Below the pieces are notes generated by a model, which did no database searches, was not told where the DNA came from, and saw only the letters and a program-made list of their open reading frames with translations. Made by a program: the position numbers and the translations under genes. 30,423 bases of DNA from Thermoactinomyces sp. DSM 45891 (GTDB lineage: Bacteria > Bacillota > Bacilli > Thermoactinomycetales > Thermoactinomycetaceae), in the NCBI RefSeq assembly GCF_900119485.1, contig NZ_FPJZ01000024.1, positions 1-30,423 of the forward strand, in the 5' to 3' direction. This document shows positions 16,220 through 23,671 of this stretch, piece after piece; the stretch's first letter is position 1; each line of letters starts with the position of its first letter.

Positions 16220-16948
16220 GTGTCGACATGGTATCAGGAGAGTTTTGGAAAAGATTACTTACTCGTTTATCATCATCGCGATCAACAAAATGCAGAACAA
16301 GAAGTAAAACAAATAACAGAGTGGCTTCAGTTAACGACTGATGATTTTATATTAGATTTATGTTGTGGAACGGGGAGACATACAGCAACCCTTGCTATGG
16401 AGCATCTCAATGTAGTGGGTTTGGATCTATCGCCTACACTGCTTTCAAAAGCGGTGTCTAGAAATCAACCATATAAGATTCCGTTTATCATTGGAGATAT
16501 GCGGCATTTGCCCTTTGTAGGAGAAACGTATGATGTAGTACTAAACTTATTTACCTCATTTGGCTATTTTGAGACAGATGAAGAAAATGAACAAGTGATC
16601 CGGGAAGTGGCACGCGTTTTAAAGCCGAAGGGACGCTTTTTAATAGATTATCTGAACCGTGAATATGTGGTTGAACATCTAGTGGCCGTGAGCCAGCGGG
16701 AGCAAGATGGTATCCATATTCAAGAGGAGCGCTCTATTCAGGGTGATTTTGTGGTTAAAAAGATTACATTATCGGACAAGCAAGGAGAGCGAACTTATAC
16801 AGAGCAAGTAAAAATGTATACATATGACCAAATGATTGATATGCTACATCGAAATGGCCTCCGTGTGAAGCAAATGTATGGAGGCTTTAATGGTACTTCA
16901 TATCATGAAAATAGCCCACGTATGATACTGATAGGGAATGTTGAATAA
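16220..16948 (+). CDS. Class I SAM-dependent methyltransferase
   Basis: 242 residues. Start GTG 16220 with GGGGGCG upstream. Rossmann-fold SAM site: motif I LDLCCGTGRH (D46, G50, G52), motif II VVGLDLSPTLL, motif III GDMRHLPF and motif IV YDVVLNLFTSFGYF, then a beta-rich C-terminal part with NGLRVKQMYGGFNG. The fold resembles small-molecule methyltransferases of the UbiE/COQ5-like group, but the substrate cannot be told. It is divergent from marR and converges on the phoH-like gene. Confidence 0.88.
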   Translation: MSTWYQESFGKDYLLVYHHRDQQNAEQEVKQITEWLQLTTDDFILDLCCGTGRHTATLAMEHLNVVGLDLSPTLLSKAVSRNQPYKIPFIIGDMRHLPFVGETYDVVLNLFTSFGYFETDEENEQVIREVARVLKPKGRFLIDYLNREYVVEHLVAVSQREQDGIHIQEERSIQGDFVVKKITLSDKQGERTYTEQVKMYTYDQMIDMLHRNGLRVKQMYGGFNGTSYHENSPRMILIGNVE

Positions 16949-16965
16949 TGGGGTAGAAAGCTGTT

Positions 16966-17011
16966 AATAGAAAGAGAACAGATCGGTGTATCAATCTGTT
17001 CTCTTTCTATT
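16966..17011. terminator. Long perfect hairpin between convergent genes
   Basis: An 18-bp perfect stem (AATAGAAAGAGAACAGAT at 16966-16983 with its complement at 16994-17011) and a 10-nt loop. It sits between the convergent stops of the methyltransferase and the phoH-like gene. No clear T-run follows on either strand, so it may protect 3' ends rather than terminate by itself. Confidence 0.6.
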
Positions 17012-17014
17012 GCT

Positions 17015-18238
17015 TTACATCTCGTCTGCTTTTCGGGCAATTTCACTTCTGTAGATAAAGGGTAGCTCTACCTCGCCGTAATAAGACTGTCCACGGAATA
17101 CCTCAGATAATCGTCTCATCCCGTTATTGATTCCTTCGTAACTAGTATGGTCCACTTGCGCTTCGAAGTCCCCATCAATAATGAGTTTGGAATCTTCCCC
17201 GACACGTTGGACAGCGAGCTTCATTAGATCCACGTCCAAGTTTTGTGCTTCAATGATGTAGACAATGGCCTTCATACCTGTTGTATCAAAGCCCCTAATG
17301 TCACTAAAGGGTAGTAGTAAGAGCTTTGGAGGTTGTTTTTCTTTTTCATTTCCTTTCATCAGCTCTTCTAATACCATCTTATCGCCAAATTTACTACATA
17401 GCATGGATCCAATAGCCGAATCCATGATTTTCTCATCCCGTGTTCCTGGATAAAAGCCCAATTTAGCACTATTTCTAGCAGCCATAGGGTTTACGAAACA
17501 GATGAGACGATCATATTTTCCTTTTTCAATCTGATGCATCGCGTAGTTCAGGGCGATGAGTGATTTTCCAGTCCCTGCTTTTCCCTTGACTACAGTCATA
17601 GGATTATTTCGTAAACTGTCAAGTGCACAGCGCTGGTAAGCATCTCGAGGAGAGAATTTCCCAAAATAGAGAGTTTCAAATCCTCGTGGGCGAACATGCA
17701 TATGGGTTTCACCAGTCCATCGAAGCAGATCTACATGCTTGCTGCCGTTGTTGATGACGAGGTATTGATTTGGTAGCAATTCAAAAACATTTTCATCTAG
17801 GTTATGAAGTAAGTTTGCATAACGCTCGTCGTCCACATCTGCTTCGATGTATCCCGTATACGCGCACTCATCTTGATCTTGTTCCAAAACTTGAATTCCT
17901 AAACCTCGAGCTTTCTGCTTTAAAAGCAGGTCATTTGTGATAATTCCATACTGATTCTCCACACAACATTGTAGGATTTTATTATCAGCATAGTTTGGAT
18001 CAAATTGATCTCCGAGCTGTACCTTGTAATCTTTGGTATCGAAAATCATTTGTTCTTGATTTTGTTCAATATATCGAGTAGCCACACGAGCATCATAAGC
18101 TAGACGCGGATTATGACTTAACTTATGTTTCTCTAGCTCCCGAAGTACCATCGCTGTGATGACGAATTTAGCATCTTGTAGTTCTTCTGGACAGCTTATC
18201 CCTGTCAAAAGTACATTTGTATCAATGACATATTTCAT
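17015..18238 (-). CDS. PIN-PhoH fusion protein with non-consensus Walker B
   Basis: 407 residues. The N-terminal PIN nuclease domain (about 1-130) shows DTN (D6), an RELEKHK acidic residue, YADNKILQ and ITNDLLLK. The C-terminal PhoH ATPase domain has Walker A GKAGTGKS (K225) and a later motif where VxVDEAQN is expected; here it reads YIIEAQNL, so the Walker B aspartate is I329 while E330 and Q332 are kept. The family is linked to RNA unwinding and cleavage. ATP hydrolysis may be weakened. It resembles B. subtilis YlaK in layout but is shorter than that protein. The start ATG 18238 has its only GGGGG Shine-Dalgarno candidate inside a GC inverted repeat. Confidence 0.88.
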   Translation of the reverse strand: MKYVIDTNVLLTGISCPEELQDAKFVITAMVLRELEKHKLSHNPRLAYDARVATRYIEQNQEQMIFDTKDYKVQLGDQFDPNYADNKILQCCVENQYGIITNDLLLKQKARGLGIQVLEQDQDECAYTGYIEADVDDERYANLLHNLDENVFELLPNQYLVINNGSKHVDLLRWTGETHMHVRPRGFETLYFGKFSPRDAYQRCALDSLRNNPMTVVKGKAGTGKSLIALNYAMHQIEKGKYDRLICFVNPMAARNSAKLGFYPGTRDEKIMDSAIGSMLCSKFGDKMVLEELMKGNEKEKQPPKLLLLPFSDIRGFDTTGMKAIVYIIEAQNLDVDLMKLAVQRVGEDSKLIIDGDFEAQVDHTSYEGINNGMRRLSEVFRGQSYYGEVELPFIYRSEIARKADEM

Positions 18239-18241
18239 ACA

Positions 18242-18253
18242 GGGGGAACCCCC
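18242..18253 (-). promoter_or_regulatory. GC inverted repeat covering the phoH-like Shine-Dalgarno
   Basis: GGGGG-AA-CCCCC. On the minus strand the GGGGG at 18249-18253 is the only ribosome-site candidate, and it can pair with CCCCC 3 bases before the ATG (four G-C pairs with a 4-nt loop). Confidence 0.35.
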
Positions 18254-18706
18254 GATCCCTTTGATGTTAACTCAAGGTTTTGGAACACTAAGGCCAAGTG
18301 TATGGTGTACATCATAAGTGTTACCTGTTTTATAGAAAATTAGATCCTGTATATATTGGTATGGAAAAGAATGGATAGTGCTCAAACGGAAGCCCTTGTA
18401 TAGTTTATGAAATTGGTTTGTTTTTGGCACGTACATGAATTGATAGTCATATGGTTGAATCGAATATTACTTTTCGGAGATTCGCATCATCCTCCATAAA
18501 TATGGCGTAAATAATTGTTTATTGTTAGTCTAATTCTATGGTACAAGTGATGGGAACCATTTTGCAAGATGAAAAGATAGAAAAATCAAACTCTTAAGGA
18601 AAAATTGACGTAAAAACCAAAAAAAAGATTCTCTTGGTATCTCCAATTTTTTGCTACAATAATATTGCCATGAAAGATTCATACTGAATAAAAAGGGGGC
18701 GTTATT
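18254..18706. other. Intergenic region between divergent phoH-like and bdbD genes
   Basis: No credible gene was seen; the minus-strand reading at 18536-18727 lacks a ribosome site and overlaps bdbD. It should hold both divergent promoters. For bdbD the best -10 candidate is TACAAT near 18654, with TTGGTA only 15 bases before it, which is weak. Confidence 0.5.
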
Positions 18707-19417
18707 ATGGCAAATCGCCATAAACAAAAAGGAAAACGCGATAATACTACGATTGTCTTTATCACTTTATTAGTATTGTTCTTGGGTGTTGGGGTTTACT
18801 CATTAGTAAACATGTTCAATTCTGGAAAAAAAACAGATGCAGTTCAATCGGATAAGGTGGTTGATCTGAAGGTAGAGAAACAAGCTACAATCGGAAAAGC
18901 AGATGCACCGGTTAAGATTGTGGAGATCGGGGATTTCCGTTGTCCACACTGTAAACTGTTCCATGATCAACATTATGCACAGCTAAAGCCGTATATTGAT
19001 TCTGGAAAAGTACAATTTACATTTGCCCCATTTCAATTTATGAAACCGGAACCACTCGTTGCCGGAATGGCAGCTAAGTCCGTAATGGCACAAAATAAAG
19101 AGGCCTTTTGGAAATTTTACGATGCAGTTTATAACAATCAAGTTGAATACAATAAACTACCAGAAGGAAAAGCAGCTGATTTCTTAGTTGACTTGATCAA
19201 GAAAAATATCCCTGAGGTGAATGCCGAACAAGTGGTCAAGGATATTAAGTCTGACAAGTACAAAGCAGATGTGGAAGCGGACAATAAGTACGTAGAATCA
19301 CTGGGAATATCAGGAGTGCCAGTTGTATACATCAATGGCAAGATGGCAACAGATGCTGAGATTAACAATGTCCAAGCTTTTAAGGCGAGATTGGATAAAG
19401 AACTAGGTGGGAAATAA
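18707..19417 (+). CDS. bdbD: DsbA/BdbD-type thiol-disulfide oxidoreductase
   Basis: 236 residues. An N-terminal membrane anchor (about 12-37, TTIVFITLLVLFLGVGVYSL) places the thioredoxin domain outside the membrane. Active site C79-P-H-C82 in GDFRCPHCKLFHDQH and the cis-Pro loop GVPVVYING are clear, with the helical insertion between them as in DsbA/BdbD. It oxidises cysteines of exported proteins. ATG 18707 follows AAAAGGGGGC at suitable distance. The stop overlaps the start of the BdbC gene by one base (TAATG), so the two are translationally coupled; BdbC reoxidises BdbD. Confidence 0.93.
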   Translation: MANRHKQKGKRDNTTIVFITLLVLFLGVGVYSLVNMFNSGKKTDAVQSDKVVDLKVEKQATIGKADAPVKIVEIGDFRCPHCKLFHDQHYAQLKPYIDSGKVQFTFAPFQFMKPEPLVAGMAAKSVMAQNKEAFWKFYDAVYNNQVEYNKLPEGKAADFLVDLIKKNIPEVNAEQVVKDIKSDKYKADVEADNKYVESLGISGVPVVYINGKMATDAEINNVQAFKARLDKELGGK

Positions 19418-19836
19418 TGAACTTCTTATCTAGATACGCTCTATATTTTGCCTGGATTGTCTCGATTGTCGCTACTGGAGGCAGTCTCTACATGAGCGAG
19501 GTATTGGGCTGGATCCCCTGTGATCTGTGTTGGTATCAGAGGATCTTTATGTATCCCCTTGTCTTATTACTTGGTATTGCTACATTTCGGGATGATCGAG
19601 AAGTGGGGAAATATGTATTTTCCCTTGCAAGCATTGGTATTTTGATTTCTAGCTATCATATTTTAGTCCAACAAGTGCCTTCTATTGGGGGAATGCTCAA
19701 ATGTAAGGTTGGCATCCCATGTAGCCAAGATTATTTGAATTGGTTGGATGGTTTGATTACGATTCCAGTCCTTGCATTTATTAGCTTTTTCTTGATTTTG
19801 CTTTTTACTTGGTTAAGCAAAAAAGAAGCAGAATAA
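19417..19836 (+). CDS. bdbC: DsbB/BdbC-type disulfide bond formation protein
   Basis: 139 residues with four membrane segments. The first cysteine pair is in CDLCWYQR, the DsbB signature with the quinone-site arginine; the second is in the loop CKVGIPC (six-residue spacing, as in Gram-positive BdbC). It passes electrons from BdbD to quinone. The start overlaps the bdbD stop by one base. Confidence 0.95.
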   Translation: MNFLSRYALYFAWIVSIVATGGSLYMSEVLGWIPCDLCWYQRIFMYPLVLLLGIATFRDDREVGKYVFSLASIGILISSYHILVQQVPSIGGMLKCKVGIPCSQDYLNWLDGLITIPVLAFISFFLILLFTWLSKKEAE

Positions 19837-19888
19837 AAAATAGGTGATAATCGCTCGGATACTAGTCCAGCCAATTAGATATCTTGTA

Positions 19889-19897
19889 CATAAATTA
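19889..19897 (+). promoter_or_regulatory. Possible sigma-K/E type -10 (CATAAATTA)
   Basis: Matches CATAnnnTA, the -10 of late mother-cell promoters, 36 bases before the Gly-rich gene. No matching -35 was found, so this is weak. A TGGGAA/TTCCCA inverted repeat (19903-19916) lies between it and the ribosome site. Confidence 0.2.
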
Positions 19898-19932
19898 AAT
19901 CATGGGAAACTTCCCAAAGAGGAGGTATTCAC

Positions 19933-20127
19933 ATGAGTGGTTTAAATGGCGGATGTTATGATGGCGGCGGCGGCTTCGGTTTTGGCTGGGGCGGTGGTGG
20001 TATCTGGATCATCCTTGTTATTTTAGCCATTGTCTGCGTCTTCTGCTGTTGTGGCTTCTTCGGCTTCGGTGGTTGGGGAGGAGGCTGGGGCGGCGGTAGA
20101 GGAGGTTGCGGCTTTGGTGGTTGTTAA
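19933..20127 (+). CDS. Gly/Cys-rich small membrane protein, YjcZ-like
   Basis: 64 residues. A glycine-rich head (GGGGFGFGWGGGG) leads into one membrane segment (about 24-45, IWIILVILAIVCVFCCCGFF) and then a Gly/Trp/Cys tail (GGWGGGWGGGRGGCGFGGC). Seven cysteines include a CCC triplet at the end of the membrane segment. Small Gly-rich single-TM proteins of this shape are known as YjcZ-type sporulation proteins in Bacillales; that relation is suggested, not shown. RBS AGAGGAGG is strong. It follows the disulfide-forming bdbDC pair and ends at its own terminator. Confidence 0.8.
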   Translation: MSGLNGGCYDGGGGFGFGWGGGGIWIILVILAIVCVFCCCGFFGFGGWGGGWGGGRGGCGFGGC

Positions 20128-20183
20128 TCATAAACCATTGATCTAACTAAGATTAGTGGATGATAATCACCGTGGGAGCCTTA

Positions 20184-20222
20184 TAGAGATCTCTTAAGTG
20201 ATTAAGAGATCTCTATTCTTAT
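20184..20222 (+). terminator. Intrinsic terminator after the Gly-rich gene
   Basis: A perfect 14-bp stem TAGAGATCTCTTAA / TTAAGAGATCTCTA with loop GTGA, then TTCTTATT. Confidence 0.85.
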
Positions 20223-20259
20223 TAGATTGAAAAAAATGATATATAAACGGAGTGTGGTA

Positions 20260-21372
20260 ATGATGGGGAAATCAACAGAAGGTAAGACGTCGTTCAAATC
20301 CATGCTGAAGGAACTGACGGAGGCGCCAGGACCTCCAGGATTTGAAAGAGCTGTAAGGGAAGTAATGGAGCAATATGCTACTCCCTATGCTGATGAAATA
20401 CATAAAGATCGTCTAGGCAGTTTTATCGCTCGTAAAGGAACGACAGGACCTAGAATTATGATTACAGGACATATGGACGAAGTTGGATTTATGGTTACTC
20501 GTATCACAGATGATGGTTTTCTAAGATTTCACCCATTAGGTGGTTGGTGGGGACAAGTTCTCCCTGCACAGCGTGTAGAAGTGATCACATCTAAGGGGAG
20601 ACATTTAGGTGTAGTGGGCTCTGTGGCTCCTCATTTATTGGAGCCAGCTAAGCGAAAAAAGGGTGTCGAGGTAACGGATTTATTTGTCGATCTAGGTGTG
20701 GAGAATAAAGAAGAGATTGATCAATTAGGAATCAGGCCAGGAGACTTTATCATCCCCTACTCCCCCTTCACAACGATGAGTAACGAAAATCGCTGGTTAG
20801 CTAAGGCAATGGATAATCGTTTAGGTTGCGCGGTAGCATTAGGTGTATTGCAAGAATTATCAGAGGATGACGTGTTGCATCAAAATCAAGTGTTTTCGGT
20901 AGGAACTGTGATGGAGGAAGTAGGATGTCGAGGTGCAATCACCTCTGCGCAAGTAGTAGATCCAGATATCTCGATTGTGGTGGATGTAGGGATTGCAACC
21001 GATTCCTTGGGAACGACTAACCCGCACGGAGATACCAAAATGGGAGGGGGACCACTTCTCGTCCTATACGATGCAGGTCATATTGCGCACTGTGGCATGA
21101 TCGATTTTGTCAAGCAGGTTGCCGAGGAAGAGGGTATTCCTTACCAGTTTGAGGTGATCACGGGTGGTGCGACTGATAACCATTTTATCCACACGCATAA
21201 AACAGGCGTACCAAGTATCAGTCTAGGGGTACCAACTCGCTATATCCACAGTCATTCCTCGATCTTAGACCGTCGAGATTGTGAGGCGTTGGTCCGTTGG
21301 ATTGTAGCGATTGTGGAGCGTCTTGATGAGGCTAAAGTGAAGGAAATTCGAGGGGTTTTCGAAGCAAAATAG
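20260..21372 (+). CDS. M42-family metallo-aminopeptidase (YsdC-like)
   Basis: 370 residues from ATG 20260, which has CGGAGTG 5-7 bases upstream; the TTG at 20227 lacks a ribosome site. It is a cytosolic two-zinc peptidase that trims N-terminal residues from peptides. The signature LTEAPGPPGFE opens the protein. Zinc ligands are H71 (TGHMDEVGF), D185 (AMDNRLG), E220, D242 (VVDVGIATD) and H330 (YIHSHSS); E219 in MEEVGCRG is the catalytic base. A GATDNHFIHTH segment is present. In B. subtilis ysdC lies downstream of infC-rpmI-rplT, and the order here agrees apart from the intervening accessory block. Confidence 0.95.
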   Translation: MMGKSTEGKTSFKSMLKELTEAPGPPGFERAVREVMEQYATPYADEIHKDRLGSFIARKGTTGPRIMITGHMDEVGFMVTRITDDGFLRFHPLGGWWGQVLPAQRVEVITSKGRHLGVVGSVAPHLLEPAKRKKGVEVTDLFVDLGVENKEEIDQLGIRPGDFIIPYSPFTTMSNENRWLAKAMDNRLGCAVALGVLQELSEDDVLHQNQVFSVGTVMEEVGCRGAITSAQVVDPDISIVVDVGIATDSLGTTNPHGDTKMGGGPLLVLYDAGHIAHCGMIDFVKQVAEEEGIPYQFEVITGGATDNHFIHTHKTGVPSISLGVPTRYIHSHSSILDRRDCEALVRWIVAIVERLDEAKVKEIRGVFEAK

Positions 21373-21384
21373 TTTCCACTCGCA

Positions 21385-21427
21385 CGATAAAAACACCAAG
21401 TTGTTTCACTGCTTGGTGTTTTTATCG
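21385..21427. terminator. Bidirectional terminator between convergent genes
   Basis: A perfect 16-bp stem CGATAAAAACACCAAG / CTTGGTGTTTTTATCG with an 11-nt loop, abutting the stop of the histidine phosphatase gene. Confidence 0.9.
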
Positions 21428-21991
21428 CTATTTACAAGTTATTTGTTCTGACCAAATTCGATTAAGTGTGGTGCCTTTGGGGCAAAAAGTGACTTGAAAC
21501 ACATCGGGATTCGATAAGGATTTCCATTCTTGAAATCCAATTTGAGGATCAAAGTACTTTAGGATGCAAGTCATGAGATTACCATGTGTAACAAAGACAA
21601 CCGTAGATTCTTCACTTTCTAACTCGCTTCGAATCAGGGGAGCGACACGTTGAAATGCTTGTCGATTCGACTCTCCTCCTTCGATCGAGAAGTCAAGGTT
21701 TTCGAAGCTTTGTTCCAGTACCTCTGTCCAGTTGTCAAGCGGAGTCGGAGAGAGTACTCTTTCGGATAATCGCTCATCTTTGACAATCTTTTTTTGTAAA
21801 TACGTTGCTAGTGGCTGAATCGTTTGGATTGCACGTTTATAAGGGCTTGAGATAATTTTGGAAACGCTATCATTTCGGTTTATGAAAAATTTTGTTAATT
21901 CGTTTGCCTGCGTAAATCCATTAGTAGTTAGGGGAGCTTCCCAATCTTGCCCCTCTGCTTCACAATGGCGGACAACGATAAGTGATTTCAA
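21428..21991 (-). CDS. Histidine phosphatase superfamily (phosphoglycerate mutase-like) protein
   Basis: 187 residues from TTG 21991 (MKSLIVVRHCEAEG). The start is fixed by AAAGGAGGGAG 7 bases before it; the longer reading to 22048 would run through this site. The catalytic histidine is in RHCEAEG (RHG-type motif, H9). The phosphate pocket continues with SSPYKRAIQT, and the second histidine is in VTHGNLM. The family hydrolyses phosphate esters on sugars, nucleotides or proteins; the substrate is unknown. Its own promoter lies just upstream. Confidence 0.9.
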   Translation of the reverse strand: MKSLIVVRHCEAEGQDWEAPLTTNGFTQANELTKFFINRNDSVSKIISSPYKRAIQTIQPLATYLQKKIVKDERLSERVLSPTPLDNWTEVLEQSFENLDFSIEGGESNRQAFQRVAPLIRSELESEESTVVFVTHGNLMTCILKYFDPQIGFQEWKSLSNPDVFQVTFCPKGTTLNRIWSEQITCK

Positions 21992-22019
21992 CGGGCTCCC
22001 TCCTTTACCATTTATATCT

Positions 22020-22048
22020 ATCATATCAAATCGTGAAGAGTTGAACAA
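22020..22048 (-). promoter_or_regulatory. Sigma-A promoter of the histidine phosphatase gene
   Basis: On the minus strand TTGTTC, 17-base spacer, TATGAT. The start would be near 22013, about 22 bases before the TTG codon. Confidence 0.55.
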
Positions 22049-22091
22049 TGTTGTTTTTGAAAACGTTTTTAAAAAAGAATATTCAGTATTT

Positions 22092-22135
22092 AAAAACCGA
22101 TCAAGAGGTTGGAATAATCAACCTCTCTTGAGTAA
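22092..22135 (-). terminator. Terminator after sspI
   Basis: Stem AGAGGTTG (22104-22111) / CAACCTCT (22119-22126), extended by CAA/TTG over one bulged base. On the minus strand TGATCGG and then TTTTT follow. Confidence 0.75.
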
Positions 22136-22146
22136 ACAATTTTGGT

Positions 22147-22383
22147 TCAAGGGCCAAACGGATCAGGCTTAGGACCTGTCATGATTTTATTATGGAGTGT
22201 ATCAATCATTTGATCACGATCTTGTTCGTTACTATTGTTCCATATTACTTCAAAAAGCACACCTAGTCCTGGTAAAAGCTTTTCGTCGCCTTGCTTGATT
22301 GAATCGACGATCATTCCCTCTAATTCTTGTTCGGCCATACCACTCAGATTATGTAAGACAGCACCACGGATATTAAAATTCAA
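22147..22383 (-). CDS. sspI: Small acid-soluble spore protein SspI
   Basis: 78 residues from TTG 22383 (MNFNIRGAVLHNLSG), with AAAGGAGGCGC upstream; longer readings run through this site. It shares the SspI core: IRxAVxxNxSG at the start, IVDSIKQGDEKLLPGLGVLFEVIW in the middle, and a DQMIDTLHNKI helix. It is a minor spore-core protein made in the forespore. The C-terminal extension TGPKPDPFGP is a little longer than in B. subtilis. The neighbours (ysgA, pheS, pheT) match B. subtilis. A sigma-G promoter match lies upstream. Confidence 0.93.
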   Translation of the reverse strand: MNFNIRGAVLHNLSGMAEQELEGMIVDSIKQGDEKLLPGLGVLFEVIWNNSNEQDRDQMIDTLHNKIMTGPKPDPFGP

Positions 22384-22413
22384 TGGATGCGCCTCCTTTA
22401 CACTATTTTTCAA

Positions 22414-22443
22414 TAGAATGGCCGATTATGTGTCTCTTTATCC
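22414..22443 (-). promoter_or_regulatory. Sigma-G promoter of sspI
   Basis: On the minus strand GGATA (22439-22443), exactly 18 bases, then CATTCTA (22414-22420). The consensus is GHATR-N18-CATWHTA; only the second base of the -35 deviates. This fits forespore expression. Confidence 0.65.
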
Positions 22444-22465
22444 AATATGATGGCAATGGTATAAT
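22437..22465 (+). promoter_or_regulatory. Extended -10 promoter for the TrmH-family gene
   Basis: TGG-TATAAT (perfect -10 at 22460-22465 with a TGn extension); -35 TTTATC is poor at 17-base spacing. It overlaps the divergent sspI sigma-G -35. Confidence 0.5.
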
Positions 22466-22495
22466 GAATGAACCAATCTGAAGGAGTTCGGATAT

Positions 22496-23290
22496 ATGCT
22501 TTGGACAATGATTACTTCTGTACAAAATACTGCCTTAAAAAGATGGAAGAAGTTAAAGACTAGAAAAGGACGTAAAGAGTATCAAAGTTTCTTGATTGAA
22601 GGAGAGCATCTGATTCAAGAAGCGATTCGAGCAGGAGCGAAGTTCGTCACCGTGATGGTAGAAGAAGAGCAACAGGAAAAATGGGAGAAGTTTTTTTGCA
22701 CTCATCAGGTAGAAGTGCCGTGCTATGTACTTCCTGCCCCGATTTTTCAGTCACTGGTGGAAACAGAAACTCCCCAAGGAGCGATGGCAGAGATTGAGAT
22801 GCACAGGTGGGAGGAAAACGATCTATTACAGCAAGGGACTTCTACATTCCTCTTACTAGATGAAGTGCAGGACCCTGGAAATGTAGGAACCCTTTTGAGG
22901 ACGGCACAGGGTATGGGGATTACGGGAGTATATCTAGGGCATGGTACGGTAGATCTATATAATCCGAAAGTAGTTCGAGCTTCGATGGGGGCGCTCTTTC
23001 ACGTACCAATTTTTCCACGTAATTTGGAACTCGCGATTCAATCGATGAAACAAAAAGGGATTACCATTGTAGGCACGTCCCCACATGCAGGTCAGTGTCA
23101 CTTCGAATACCCCTTTCCAAGTCGTACCGCGATCTTGTTAGGAAATGAAGGGCGTGGCGTAAATCCTGATGTTCTAGCCCAAGCAGATGTCGAAGTTCAA
23201 ATTCCGATGCCGGGGAATACAGAGTCTTTTAACGTATCCGTAACGGGAGCGATTTTAATGTACGAGCGAGTGCGCCAATCTTATCGATAA
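22496..23290 (+). CDS. ysgA: TrmH/SpoU-family RNA 2'-O-methyltransferase (YsgA-like)
   Basis: 264 residues. An N-terminal substrate-binding domain (about 1-95, with the typical RKGRKEYQSFLIEGEHLIQEA) is followed by the SPOUT knot domain. SPOUT motifs: motif 1 DEVQDPGNVGTLLRTA (with Asn and Arg), motif 2 AILLGNEGRGV, and motif 3 IPMPGNTESFNVSVTGAILMYE. It methylates ribose in rRNA or tRNA using SAM; the target is unknown. ATG 22496 has AAGGAG at good distance. It is upstream of the pheS T-box as in B. subtilis ysgA-pheST. Confidence 0.93.
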   Translation: MLWTMITSVQNTALKRWKKLKTRKGRKEYQSFLIEGEHLIQEAIRAGAKFVTVMVEEEQQEKWEKFFCTHQVEVPCYVLPAPIFQSLVETETPQGAMAEIEMHRWEENDLLQQGTSTFLLLDEVQDPGNVGTLLRTAQGMGITGVYLGHGTVDLYNPKVVRASMGALFHVPIFPRNLELAIQSMKQKGITIVGTSPHAGQCHFEYPFPSRTAILLGNEGRGVNPDVLAQADVEVQIPMPGNTESFNVSVTGAILMYERVRQSYR

Positions 23291-23294
23291 TCGA

Positions 23295-23323
23295 TTGCAA
23301 GCTGAGGCTGACTTCGTTATAAT
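23295..23323 (+). promoter_or_regulatory. Sigma-A promoter of the pheST T-box transcript
   Basis: TTGCAA, 17-base spacer, perfect TATAAT. It begins 4 bases after the ysgA stop; the transcript should start near 23330. Confidence 0.7.
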
Positions 23324-23329
23324 AGCGAT

Positions 23330-23632
23330 AATCAATGTGGACAAATGAATGACAGCGATGAGCAAGATCAGTAAGCAGAAGTGCTCCTTTACAGGGAAGA
23401 GGAACCTTAGACTGCAAGTGCCTCTATGGAAGCGACTGCTGAATTCACTTGTGAGCTGAATCTTTGAACAGAAGACAGATGATTGTCTTCTAAATAGAGG
23501 GTTTCCGGTTTTAGCCACCGTTATCAGGTTCGAAAGTGGAAAGAAAGAGCTGAGCCTATTTCAGGATCTTTCTTTCAAAAAGGGTGGTACCACGGAAAGA
23601 CTTTCGTCCCTTTATAGGGAGAGGTCTTTTTT
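23330..23632 (+). ncRNA. T-box riboswitch, Phe (specifier UUC)
   Basis: T-box sequence AGGGTGGTACCACGG at 23581-23595. Stem I pairs CAAG (23363-23366) with CTTG (23450-23453) and AGCAG (23374-23378) with CTGCT (23438-23442). This leaves AGTA on one side of the specifier loop and GAA-UUC on the other. UUC at 23446-23448 is a Phe codon. Uncharged tRNA-Phe would switch off the terminator and turn on pheST. Confidence 0.96.
23597..23632 (+). terminator. T-box terminator before pheS
   Basis: Stem between AAGAC..GTCCC and GGGAGAGGTCTT around a TTTATA loop, followed by a T-run. Confidence 0.85.
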
Positions 23633-23671
23633 ATTTTGGCTTGAAAATTTACTTAATAGGGGTGTTTTCCT

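Noticed and set aside
21858..22172. Plus-strand reading of 104 codons opposite the histidine phosphatase gene start
   Set aside because: It runs antisense to a supported gene, its promoter and the sspI terminator, with no ribosome site or recognisable motif.
23229..23518. Minus-strand readings of 62 and 87 codons over the pheS leader
   Set aside because: The region is a structured T-box leader with promoter and specifier; the readings lack ribosome sites.
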